Position numbers and translations under genes: made by a program. DNA of 64,000 nucleotides from Hyphomicrobiales bacterium (GTDB lineage: Bacteria; Pseudomonadota; Alphaproteobacteria; Rhizobiales; Beijerinckiaceae). The notes under the pieces were generated by a model, which ran no database searches, had not been told where the DNA came from, and saw nothing but the letters and a program-made list of their open reading frames with translations. The DNA lies in the NCBI GenBank assembly GCA_004144595.1, contig SEEM01000014.1, positions 46,576 to 110,575 of the forward strand, in the 5' to 3' direction. Each line of letters starts with the position of its first letter. Position 1 is the stretch's first letter. Below are positions 42,901 to 51,211 of this stretch, piece by piece.

Positions 42901-43758
42901 TCATGCCAGCCACGCCGGGTCACGGTTGAGGGTGGCGAGCTTCGCCCTGGGATGGTCGAGGTCCGGCAGGCATTCGAGCAGGCCGAGCGTGTAGGGATGG
43001 CGCCGGCTGCGCGCGGATTCGTCTGCGAGTTCGGCTGCCGGCAGCGTCTCCATGACCTTGCCGCCATACATGACGATGACGCGGTCGCAGAACGACTGCA
43101 CCAAATGCAGGTCGTGGCTGATGAAGATCAGCCCCATGCCGCGCTCGGTGACGAGATCGTCGAGGATCTTGAGGATCTGGAGCTGGACGGTGACATCGAG
43201 CGCCGATGTCGGCTCGTCGGCGATCAGCACTTCGGGCTCGGCGATCAGCATCATCGCGATCATGACGCGCTGGCCCATGCCGCCCGAGACCTCGTGCGGG
43301 TAGAGATCGTAGACGCGCGATGGCTCGCGGATCTGCACCTGCTCCAGCATGGCGAGGCTGCGCTCGCGCGCCTCGCGGGAGCCGGCCTTGCGATGGATGC
43401 GATAGGCCTCGGCGATCTGGCTGCCGACGGTTTCGACCGGGTTCAGCGAGAATTTCGGGTCCTGCATGACCATGGAGATATGGCGGCCGCGCAGTTTGCG
43501 CCGTGCGCCCTTGTCCATGGTGGTCAAATCCTGCCCGCGAAAGCGCATGCGGTCGGCGCTGACGACGCCAGGATGCGGGATCAGGTCGAGGATGGCCCGG
43601 CCGGTCATCGACTTGCCGGAGCCGGATTCGCCGACGATGCCGAGCCGCTCGCGGCCGAGCGTGAAGGACAGTCCGCGCACGGCCCGGACGATACCGGTCG
43701 GCGTGTGGAAATCGACCTTGAGATTGTCGACTTCGAGAAGGGGCTGCTCGCTCGTCAT
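42901..43758 (-). CDS. peptide-type ABC transporter ATP-binding protein (DppD-like)
   Basis: The 285-residue ATPase has Walker A GESGSGKSM (about residue 40), Q-loop, signature VSGGMGQRVMIA (about 150), Walker B VLIADEPTSALD and switch His ISHDLH. A C-terminal extension (HPYTLGLLECLPDLD) shows the Opp/Dpp family. ATG at 43758 has GGGGAG seven bases upstream; an ATG at 43779 would overlap the permease stop by four bases and is also possible, adding seven residues. Pairs with DppF-like at 42012 in a heterodimeric motor. Confidence 0.93.
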   Translation of the reverse strand: MTSEQPLLEVDNLKVDFHTPTGIVRAVRGLSFTLGRERLGIVGESGSGKSMTGRAILDLIPHPGVVSADRMRFRGQDLTTMDKGARRKLRGRHISMVMQDPKFSLNPVETVGSQIAEAYRIHRKAGSREARERSLAMLEQVQIREPSRVYDLYPHEVSGGMGQRVMIAMMLIAEPEVLIADEPTSALDVTVQLQILKILDDLVTERGMGLIFISHDLHLVQSFCDRVIVMYGGKVMETLPAAELADESARSRRHPYTLGLLECLPDLDHPRAKLATLNRDPAWLA

Positions 43759-43775
43759 GCCGTTGCTCCCCTGAC

Positions 43776-44681
43776 TCATCTGGCATCCATGACGTCGCGG
43801 AGCCCGTCGCCGAGCAGGTTGAAGCCGAGCGCGACGATGCAGATGGCGACGCCGGGGAAGGTCGCGACCCACCACTGGTCGAAGATCTGCTCGCGGCCGG
43901 CCGAGATCATGGCGCCCCATTCCGGCATCGGCGGCTGGGCACCGAGGCCTAGGAAGCCAAGGCCGGCGGCGGTCAGGATGATGCCGGCCATGTCGAAGGT
44001 GGTGCGCACGATCAGCGAGGACATGCACATCGGCACGACATGCTTCCAGATGATGCGGGCCTGCGAAGCGCCCTGCAGGCGCATCGCGGCGATGTAGTCC
44101 TGGTTGCGGATGACCATGGTCTCGGCGCGGGCGACGCGGGCATAGGGCGGCCAGGTTGTGATCGCGATGGCGATGATGGCGTTGACGATGCCGGGGCCGA
44201 GCGCTGCGACGAAGGCCAGCGCCAGCACGAGGCGCGGGAAGGCCAGGAAGACGTCGGTGATGCGCATCAGCAGACGGTCGACCCAGCCGCCATAGTAGCC
44301 GGAGATCGCGCCAATCAGCAGGCCAAAGGGGCCAACGGTGACGACGACGAGCAGTACGATCACCAGCGTGATGCGCGTTCCGTAGACGATGCGGCTGAAG
44401 ATGTCGCGGCCGAGCGCGTCGGTGCCGAACCAGTTGGTCGTCGAGGGCGGCAGAAGCCGCTTGTCGAGCGTCTGCGCGATCGGATCGAAGGGCGCGATCA
44501 AGGGTGCGAAGGCGGCGACCAGCAGCAGCAGGACGATGATGACGAGGCCGGCCACCGCCATCGGGTTGCGCTTGAAAGCGAGCCATTGCCGATAGGCCTG
44601 GCCGAGGCGGGCCTGGCGGCGCGACGCGGGGGAATCGCTGATCAGCCAGGCATGCAGGCCGGGGGAGGAGGTATCGCTCAT
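43776..44681 (-). CDS. peptide-type ABC transporter permease (DppC-like)
   Basis: Inner-membrane permease of 301 residues with an N-terminal helix (VAGLVIIVLLLLVAAFAPLI), a short N-terminal OppC_N region, the conserved FGTDALGRDIFSR, and a BPD_transp_1 domain with the EAA-like loop AAMRLQGASQARIIWKHV (about residue 210) that contacts the ATPase. GAGGAG precedes the ATG. Ten bases separate it from DppB. Together they form the translocation channel; the solute is unknown (peptide, nickel, opine and similar are possible). Confidence 0.94.
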   Translation of the reverse strand: MSDTSSPGLHAWLISDSPASRRQARLGQAYRQWLAFKRNPMAVAGLVIIVLLLLVAAFAPLIAPFDPIAQTLDKRLLPPSTTNWFGTDALGRDIFSRIVYGTRITLVIVLLVVVTVGPFGLLIGAISGYYGGWVDRLLMRITDVFLAFPRLVLALAFVAALGPGIVNAIIAIAITTWPPYARVARAETMVIRNQDYIAAMRLQGASQARIIWKHVVPMCMSSLIVRTTFDMAGIILTAAGLGFLGLGAQPPMPEWGAMISAGREQIFDQWWVATFPGVAICIVALGFNLLGDGLRDVMDAR

Positions 44682-44691
44682 GTCCCGCTCC

Positions 44692-45756
44692 TCAGCGCAC
44701 GCGCGGATCGGCCAGGCGGCCGATGATGTCGGTCAGGAGATTGACCGCGATGAAGACGACGCCGACCACCAGTGTGCCGCCGAGCACCGCGTTCATGTCG
44801 GCGTTCAGCAGTGCGTTGGTGAGGTAGCGGCCGAGGCCCGGCCAGGCGAAGATCGTCTCGGTCAGCACCGATCCCTCCAGCAGATGCATGTAGGATAGCG
44901 CAATCACGGTGAAGAGCGGCACGGCGGCGTTGCGCAGGGCATGGCGCCAGATCACGGCGGTCTCGGAGACGCCCTTCACGCGGGCGGCGATGACGTATTG
45001 CTGCTGCAACTCGGTGATCATGAAGCTGCGCGTCATGCGGCTGATATAGGCCACAGAAAGCAGGCCGAGCACCAGGGCCGGCAGGATCAGGTGCGAGAGA
45101 GCGTCCCAGAACGCCTCCCATTCGCCCTCCAGCGCGGCGTCGATCATGATGACGCCAGTGCGGGTGGTGACGATGTCCTGCCAGACGACGGAGATACGGC
45201 CCGGGCCGGAGACCCAGCCGAGCTTGGCGTAGAACAGCAAAAGCGCCATCAGGCCGATCCAGAAGACCGGGACGGAATAGCCGACGAGGCCGACGACGCG
45301 GGCGACCTGATCCTGCCAGCGGCCCTGGTTGACCGCGGCGAGGATGCCGAGCGGAACGCCGATCAGGACGCCGATCAGCGTGCCCAGCGTCGCGAGTTCC
45401 AGCGTCGCCGGGAAGACGCGCTTGATGTCCTCGACGACGGGGTTCGAGGTCAGCACGGAGGTGCCGAGATTCCCGGTGAAGACCTTGCCGATATAGATGG
45501 CGAATTGCTGCCAGAGCGGCTTGTCGAGGCCGAGCTCGATGCGCGCCGCCTCATAGGTCTCGGGCCGGGCGTTGTCGCCGACGACGGCGAGCACCGGGTC
45601 GATCGGGATCACGCGGGCGATGAAGAAGGTCACCAGCAGCAGGCCGAACATTGTGATCACCACGGTCGTCAGCTCGCGCGACAGGGCGCGGCTCCAACGC
45701 CGCAGCCTTCCCGGCGCCGAGGCCTTGCCTGGGGGAGCTTGCGTCACGGCTGTCAT
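44692..45756 (-). CDS. peptide-type ABC transporter permease (DppB-like)
   Basis: The 354-residue permease has about six membrane helices and the EAA loop AARVKGVSETAVIWRHALRN (about residue 270). The extracytoplasmic segment ending in NLGTSVLT is typical of DppB/OppB proteins. GGAGGCGGG precedes the ATG at 45756; a longer in-frame extension to 45852 runs into a repeat and is rejected. First permease after dppA, separated from it by 207 bases containing a family-C repeat and a hairpin. Confidence 0.94.
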   Translation of the reverse strand: MTAVTQAPPGKASAPGRLRRWSRALSRELTTVVITMFGLLLVTFFIARVIPIDPVLAVVGDNARPETYEAARIELGLDKPLWQQFAIYIGKVFTGNLGTSVLTSNPVVEDIKRVFPATLELATLGTLIGVLIGVPLGILAAVNQGRWQDQVARVVGLVGYSVPVFWIGLMALLLFYAKLGWVSGPGRISVVWQDIVTTRTGVIMIDAALEGEWEAFWDALSHLILPALVLGLLSVAYISRMTRSFMITELQQQYVIAARVKGVSETAVIWRHALRNAAVPLFTVIALSYMHLLEGSVLTETIFAWPGLGRYLTNALLNADMNAVLGGTLVVGVVFIAVNLLTDIIGRLADPRVR

Positions 45757-45803
45757 GACCCGCCTCCGTTTCTTTGGCCTGATGCTCAGGCGGACCAATC
45801 TTG

Positions 45804-45899
45804 CGTCATTCCGGACAAGCGGCGAGAGCGGCTCCGACCCGGAATCCATCATCAGGCGCTGCCCGCTACGAGGGATTCCGGTTCAAGCCCGGACTGACA
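45804..45899. repeat. palindromic intergenic repeat, family C
   Basis: Internal inverted parts CCGGAATCC (45839-45847) and GGATTCCGG (45873-45881) are nested inside weaker outer arms beginning GTCATTCCGGAC and ending GGACTGAC. Only one copy is in the window, but the structure matches the dispersed families A, B and D. It lies between dppA and dppB. Confidence 0.6.
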
Positions 45900-45910
45900 G
45901 TCGTCTGGAT

Positions 45911-45947
45911 AAAGGACGCCCGCCAGGGCTTGGTGGCCGTGGCGGGC
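45911..45947 (-). terminator. hairpin after dppA, possible partial terminator
   Basis: On the minus strand GCCCGCCA and TGGCGGGC pair across a 14-base loop 17 bases after the dppA stop; the trailing GTCCTTT has only three T. It probably ends part of the dppA message or protects its 3' end, a common way to make more binding protein than permease. Confidence 0.45.
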
Positions 45948-45963
45948 GCTTGAGGCAGAATCC

Positions 45964-47553
45964 TCAGTTCTTGACGATGGTGGCGTAGCGGTTGGTGTCC
46001 GAGCTCGGTCCGATGACCCAGCCGCTGACGTTCTTGCGCTCGGCCGAGACCTCGATCTGCTGGAACATGATGACGAAGGGCGAGACCTTCTGATGCTCGC
46101 GCTGCAGAGCTTCATAGGTGGTCTTGCGCTTGTTGGCGTCGGGTTCCAGCACGGCGCTCTGCGTGACCTTGGTCATGTCCGGGATATCCCAGGCATTGCG
46201 CCAGGCCAGGGTCTTCGACTTCGCCTCTTCGCCGTTATCCTCGTTGATGGCGAAGGTCTCCGCATTGGTGTGCGGGTCGAGATAGTCCGGGCCCCACTGG
46301 CCGATATAGATGTCATGGGTGCGGGCGCGGTACTTGGTCAGGGTCTGCTTGCCGTCGCCGGGGACGATCTCCAGCTTGACGTTGGCCTGGGCCCAGGTCG
46401 CCTGGATCGCCTGCGCGATGTCGGTGATCGGGGAAACCGAGCGGGTGTCCATGGTGACGGTGAAGCCGTTGCTGAGGCCGCCCTTGGCGAGCAGCTCCTT
46501 CGCCTTGGCGACGTTGAGCGAATAGGGCTTGTCCGAAATCGCGCCGAGGAAGCCCTGCGGCAGGAAGGACTCGTGGCCCTTGTAGGTGCCTTCGAGGATG
46601 TTCTTTTCGATCGAGGCATAGTCGACCAGGAGCTTCAGCGCCTCGCGGACCTCCGGCTTGGCAAGATTCGGGTTCTTCTGGTTCAGGCCGAGATAGAGGA
46701 TATAGCCCTTGTCGCCCTGGACGATCTCGATGTCCTTGTTGCTCTTGACGGCCGCGAGTTGATCCTTCGAGAGATTGCGGGCGATATCGACGTCACCCTT
46801 CTCGACGAGCAGACGCTGCGAGGCCGGCTCGGCGACGTGGCGTACGACGATGCGCTTGCTCTTCGGCGCGCCCTTGTACCAAGCCTCGTTGGCATCGAGC
46901 GTGTACTGCTCGTTCGGACGGTAGCTGCGCACCTTGTAGGCGCCGGAACCGGCCGAATTCAGCTTGAGCCAGCCATTGCCCCAGTCGCCGTCCTTCTCGT
47001 TGGCCTTGACCAGCTTCGAGTCGACGATGGCGGCGACGCCGGAGGTCAGGCAGTTATAGAAGAAGGTCGGAGCGAAGGGCTTCGAGACCGTGATCTGGAC
47101 GGTGTTCTCGTCGACGGCCTTGACCTTGTCGAGCACGTTTTCGGCAACGAAGCCGAACTGGCGCAGGATGAAACCCGGCGACTTGTTCAGCGTCACGGCG
47201 CGCTGGAAGGAGTAAACGACATCGGCCGCAGTCAGCGGGTTTCCGGAGTGGAACTTGACGCCTTTGCGCAGCTTGAAGGTGTAGGTCAGGTTGTCGGGGC
47301 TGACGGTCCAGCTCTCGGCAACGTCCGGAATCAGCTCGTTGTTCTTGGAAATGTCGATATTGATGAGCTTGTCGTAGACATTGGCGCCGACCTCGACGCC
47401 GGAGAACTCGAAAGCCTCGGCCGGGTCGAGCGTGATGATGTCGTCGATCTGCTTGGCCATCACGATCGTGTCCTTCGGCGTCTGCGCGAAGGCCGTCGTC
47501 GACATCAGGGCCGCAAAGGCCGAAACCGCCATCAATTTGGCTACGTGACGCAT
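45964..47553 (-). CDS. peptide-type ABC transporter substrate-binding protein (DppA-like)
   Basis: Periplasmic SBP_bac_5 protein of 529 residues. A signal peptide (MRHVAKLMAVSAFAALMSTTAFA) is cleaved before QTPKDT; no lipobox Cys. Family segments are visible: TLDPAEAFEFSG, YTFKLRKGVKFHSGNPLTAADVVYSF (about residue 90) and AREALKLLVDYASI-like helix (PEVREALKLLVDY). GGGGAA precedes the ATG at 47553. It captures the solute and delivers it to the DppB-DppC channel downstream. Divergent from the transglutaminase cluster, with 248 bases between. Confidence 0.94.
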   Translation of the reverse strand: MRHVAKLMAVSAFAALMSTTAFAQTPKDTIVMAKQIDDIITLDPAEAFEFSGVEVGANVYDKLINIDISKNNELIPDVAESWTVSPDNLTYTFKLRKGVKFHSGNPLTAADVVYSFQRAVTLNKSPGFILRQFGFVAENVLDKVKAVDENTVQITVSKPFAPTFFYNCLTSGVAAIVDSKLVKANEKDGDWGNGWLKLNSAGSGAYKVRSYRPNEQYTLDANEAWYKGAPKSKRIVVRHVAEPASQRLLVEKGDVDIARNLSKDQLAAVKSNKDIEIVQGDKGYILYLGLNQKNPNLAKPEVREALKLLVDYASIEKNILEGTYKGHESFLPQGFLGAISDKPYSLNVAKAKELLAKGGLSNGFTVTMDTRSVSPITDIAQAIQATWAQANVKLEIVPGDGKQTLTKYRARTHDIYIGQWGPDYLDPHTNAETFAINEDNGEEAKSKTLAWRNAWDIPDMTKVTQSAVLEPDANKRKTTYEALQREHQKVSPFVIMFQQIEVSAERKNVSGWVIGPSSDTNRYATIVKN

Positions 47554-47801
47554 CGGATTCCCCATCGTTTGTGTTGAGCGAGCGGTTTGCCGCCCGTTGG
47601 GCGCTATCTGCAACCAGTCCGGTGCGGCTGTCCAGTCGACCAACGGCCATGGAAAGGGCTGAGCGGAGCATTTTGCACATCTCTTGAGCAGGAATGCCGG
47701 GCCTAGATACCATTAGGGTCCCGGCGATGCCTTGCGCGCGCCGGCCGCCTCGCTAACCTGACGCCGCAGGCGGCTTCCGCCTCAGAGTAAGAGGGCGACA
47801 C

Positions 47802-50800
47802 TTGGCCATCATCGCCGCGCTGAACCATGTCACGCATTATCGCTACGACCGGCCGGTCACGCTCGGGCCGCAGATCGTACGGCTGCGGCCGGCGCCACAT
47901 TGCCGCGCCGGGATCGAAAGCTACTCGCTGAAGGTGACGCCGGCGCAGCATTTCGTGAACTGGCAGCAGGACCCGGCCGGCAACTGGCTGGCGCGCTATG
48001 TCTTCCCAGAGCCCGTGATGGAGTTCCGGATCGAGGTCGACGTCGTCACGGAGTTGTCGATCATCAATCCGTTCGACTTCTTCGTCGAGGCGCAGGCCGA
48101 CACCTTTCCCTTCGCCTACACGCCAGAGCAGGTCGAGGAGCTCGCACCTTATCTGGTGAAGGAGCCGGCCGGGCCGCTGCTCTCGGCCTTCCTCGCCGAA
48201 TTGCCGCGCGAGCCGATGAACACGGTCAACTTCATCGTCGACCTCAATGCCCGCCTGCAGCGGCGCATCGCTTATGGCATCCGCATGGAGCCGGGCGTGC
48301 AGGAGCCGGAGCATACGCTGTCGATCGGTTCGGGCTCCTGCCGCGACACGAGCTGGCTTCTTGTCCAGGCACTCAGGCATCTCGGCCTCGCCGCGCGCTT
48401 CGTCTCCGGCTACCTGATCCAGATGAAAGCGGACATCGACCCGCTCGAAGGCCCGCGCGGGACGGACAAGGACTTTACCGACCTCCATGCCTGGGCCGAG
48501 GTCTACATTCCCGGCGCCGGCTGGGTCGGGCTCGACCCGACCTCGGGGCTGCTCACCGGCGAGGGCCATCTGCCGCTGGCGGCGACGGCGCATTACCGCT
48601 CGGCCGCGCCGGTCTCGGGCGTCGCGAGCTATGCCGAGACCAGCTTCGACTTCCAGATGAGCGTGACGCGCGTGCATGAAGTGCCGCGCATCACCCTGCC
48701 CTTCTCCGACGCGTCCTGGGCTGAGCTCGATGCACTCGGCGGCAAGGTCGAGGCCGACCTCCAGGCTCAGGACGTCCGGCTCACCATGGGCGGCGAGCCG
48801 ACCTTCGTCTCGATCGACGACCAGACCGGCGAGGAATGGAACATCGCGGCCGTCGGGCCGACCAAGCGCGAGCGCGCCGACACGCTGATCCGGCGGCTGC
48901 GCCAGCGTTTCGCACCCGGTGGGATGCTGCATTACGGCCAGGGCAAATGGTATCCGGGCGAGACCCTGCCGCGCTGGGCCTTCGCCTTGTACTGGCGCCG
49001 CGACGGCGAGCCGATCTGGCGCAATGCCGATCTCATCGCCCGCGAGCCGGAGGCCCGGACCGGCGGCGACCGCGAACTCGAAATCGCCGCCACCATCCGC
49101 GATGCCGAGGCGCTGGCGCAGGGACTGTCCGAGAAGCTCGGCCTCGGCGCCGATTATGTGGTGCCGGCCTATGAGGATACCGGCGTCTGGCTGCTGAAGG
49201 AGGCGCAGCTCCCCGACAATGTCGACCCGCTCGATTCGCGCCTGTCCGACCCGGAGGAGCGCTCGCGGATGGCGCGTGTCTTCGAGCTCGGCCTCGGCAA
49301 TCCGCGCGGCTACGTCATCCCGGTGCAGCGCTGGCAGGCCGGCGCGAACGATCGCCGCTGGCGCTCGGAGAAATGGACGCTGCGGCGGGGCAAGCTCTTC
49401 CTGGTGCCCGGGGACTCCCCCGTCGGCTACCGTCTGCCCCTGGGCTCGCTGCCGGTCCTGCCCAAGGCCGAATACCCGCATATCCATCCGCAGGACCCGA
49501 TGGAGGCGCGCCCGCCCTTGCCGGCGGCGGGGCCCGCTGGCGCAAGCTGGACCGATCATCCCGAGGCCCGCCCGGCAGAGCCCGCGACACCGGAAGAGCG
49601 GCCCGGGCCGGCGCAGATGAGCATCGGGACGGCAACCGCAGCAGGACCGGTGCAGGACCGGCGCGAGCAGGAGATCGGCGGCGAGCACGTCCGCACCGCG
49701 CTCAGCCTCGAAATCCGCGATAATGTGCTCTGCGTCTTCCTGCCGCCGGTCGAGCGGCTGGAGGATTATCTCGACCTCGTCGCCTCGGTCGAGACGGTGG
49801 CGGAGGAGCTCGGCCAGCCCGTGCATATCGAGGGTTATTCGCCGCCCGCCGATCCCCGCCTGGACGTCATCAAGGTCACGCCCGATCCAGGCGTGATCGA
49901 GGTCAATATCCATCCGGCGACGAACTGGCGCGAGGCGGCCGCGATCACCCAGGGCGTCTACGAGGAGGCCCGGCTGGCGCGGCTCTGCGCCGAAAAATTC
50001 ATGGTCGACGGTCGCCATACCGGCACCGGCGGGGGCAACCATGTCGTGCTCGGCGGCGTGAGGCCAGCCGACTCGCCCTTCCTGCGCCGGCCCGACCTCC
50101 TGAAGAGCATCATTCTCTACTGGAACAGGCATCCATCGCTCTCATACCTGTTCTCAGGGCTGTTCATCGGCCCGACCAGCCAGGCGCCGCGCATCGACGA
50201 GGCACGGCAGGATCAGCTCTACGAGCTGGAGATCGCGCTCGCGCAGGTGCCCAAGCCCGGCGACAAGCCGATCCCGCTCTGGACTGTCGACCGGCTGCTC
50301 CGCAACCTGCTGGTCGACGTCTCCGGCAACACGCACCGCACCGAAATCTGCATCGACAAGCTCTATTCGCCTGATGGCCCGACCGGCCGGCTCGGGCTGG
50401 TCGAGTTCCGCGGTTTCGAGATGCCGCCGGATGCGCGGATGTCGCTCGCCCAACAATTGCTGCTGAGGGCGCTGATCGCCTGGTTCTGGCGCGAGCCTCT
50501 CGAGGGCAAGCTGGTCAGATGGGGCACCGCCCTGCATGACCGCTTCATGCTTCCGGAGATGGTCTGGCACGATTTCAAGGACGTCCTCGGCGATCTCCGG
50601 CGCGCGGGCTATGCCTTCGACCCCGTCTGGTTCGAGGCACAGGCGGAGTTCCGGTTCCCCTTCTTCGGCAAGGTCGCGCATGGCGGCGTCGAAATCGAGA
50701 TCCGGCAGGCACTCGAACCCTGGCATGTCATGGGCGAGGAAGGCGCGATCGGCGGCACGGTGCGCTATGTCGACAGCTCGATCGAACGCCTGCAGGTCAA

Positions 50801-51203
50801 GGCGACGGGGCTGGTGCCTGGCCGCCATCTCATCACCTGCAACGGCCGCCGCCTGCCGATGACCCAGACTGGCGTGTCGGGCGAGGCGGTCGCGGCCGTG
50901 CGCTTCAAGGCGTGGAAGCCGGCGTCCGGCCTGCATCCGACGATCCCCGTGCATGCGCCCCTGACCTTCGACATCGTCGATCTCTGGTCCGGCCGCTCGC
51001 TCGGCGGCTGCGTCTACCATGTCGCACATCCCGGGGGGCGTAATTACGAGACACCCCCGGTCAATTCCTACGAGGCCGAGGCAAGACGGCTCGCACGTTT
51101 CGAGTCGATCGGTCATAGTCCCGGCCCTCTGGCGATTCCGCCGGAGGAACGCAGCGCCGAATTCCCGCTCACGCTGGATCTGAGGCGCCCGATAGGGATT
51201 TAA
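47802..51203 (+). CDS. transglutaminase-like domain + DUF2126 protein
   Basis: Large cytosolic-looking protein of 1133 residues. An N-terminal transglutaminase/BTLCP-type region (about residues 1-290) opens with [19 protein letters not shown] and carries a Cys-His-Asp triad: [10 protein letters not shown] (about 181), DLHAWAE (about 229) and GLDPTSG (about 245). The rest is DUF2126, with [13 protein letters not shown] (about 745) and [12 protein letters not shown] as conserved blocks. TTG start at 47802 with GAGGG upstream. The family is tied to ATP-grasp and alpha-E genes, as here, and is proposed to make or break peptide/amide bonds; no substrate is known. Confidence 0.9.
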   Translation: MAIIAALNHVTHYRYDRPVTLGPQIVRLRPAPHCRAGIESYSLKVTPAQHFVNWQQDPAGNWLARYVFPEPVMEFRIEVDVVTELSIINPFDFFVEAQADTFPFAYTPEQVEELAPYLVKEPAGPLLSAFLAELPREPMNTVNFIVDLNARLQRRIAYGIRMEPGVQEPEHTLSIGSGSCRDTSWLLVQALRHLGLAARFVSGYLIQMKADIDPLEGPRGTDKDFTDLHAWAEVYIPGAGWVGLDPTSGLLTGEGHLPLAATAHYRSAAPVSGVASYAETSFDFQMSVTRVHEVPRITLPFSDASWAELDALGGKVEADLQAQDVRLTMGGEPTFVSIDDQTGEEWNIAAVGPTKRERADTLIRRLRQRFAPGGMLHYGQGKWYPGETLPRWAFALYWRRDGEPIWRNADLIAREPEARTGGDRELEIAATIRDAEALAQGLSEKLGLGADYVVPAYEDTGVWLLKEAQLPDNVDPLDSRLSDPEERSRMARVFELGLGNPRGYVIPVQRWQAGANDRRWRSEKWTLRRGKLFLVPGDSPVGYRLPLGSLPVLPKAEYPHIHPQDPMEARPPLPAAGPAGASWTDHPEARPAEPATPEERPGPAQMSIGTATAAGPVQDRREQEIGGEHVRTALSLEIRDNVLCVFLPPVERLEDYLDLVASVETVAEELGQPVHIEGYSPPADPRLDVIKVTPDPGVIEVNIHPATNWREAAAITQGVYEEARLARLCAEKFMVDGRHTGTGGGNHVVLGGVRPADSPFLRRPDLLKSIILYWNRHPSLSYLFSGLFIGPTSQAPRIDEARQDQLYELEIALAQVPKPGDKPIPLWTVDRLLRNLLVDVSGNTHRTEICIDKLYSPDGPTGRLGLVEFRGFEMPPDARMSLAQQLLLRALIAWFWREPLEGKLVRWGTALHDRFMLPEMVWHDFKDVLGDLRRAGYAFDPVWFEAQAEFRFPFFGKVAHGGVEIEIRQALEPWHVMGEEGAIGGTVRYVDSSIERLQVKATGLVPGRHLITCNGRRLPMTQTGVSGEAVAAVRFKAWKPASGLHPTIPVHAPLTFDIVDLWSGRSLGGCVYHVAHPGGRNYETPPVNSYEAEARRLARFESIGHSPGPLAIPPEERSAEFPLTLDLRRPIGI

Positions 51204-51211
51204 CGCGAAGC

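Noticed and set aside
47703..50132. Long open frame on the minus strand (about 800 codons) opposite the DUF2126 gene
   Set aside because: It has no family motif and mirrors the codon structure of the real gene; such shadows are common at high G+C.
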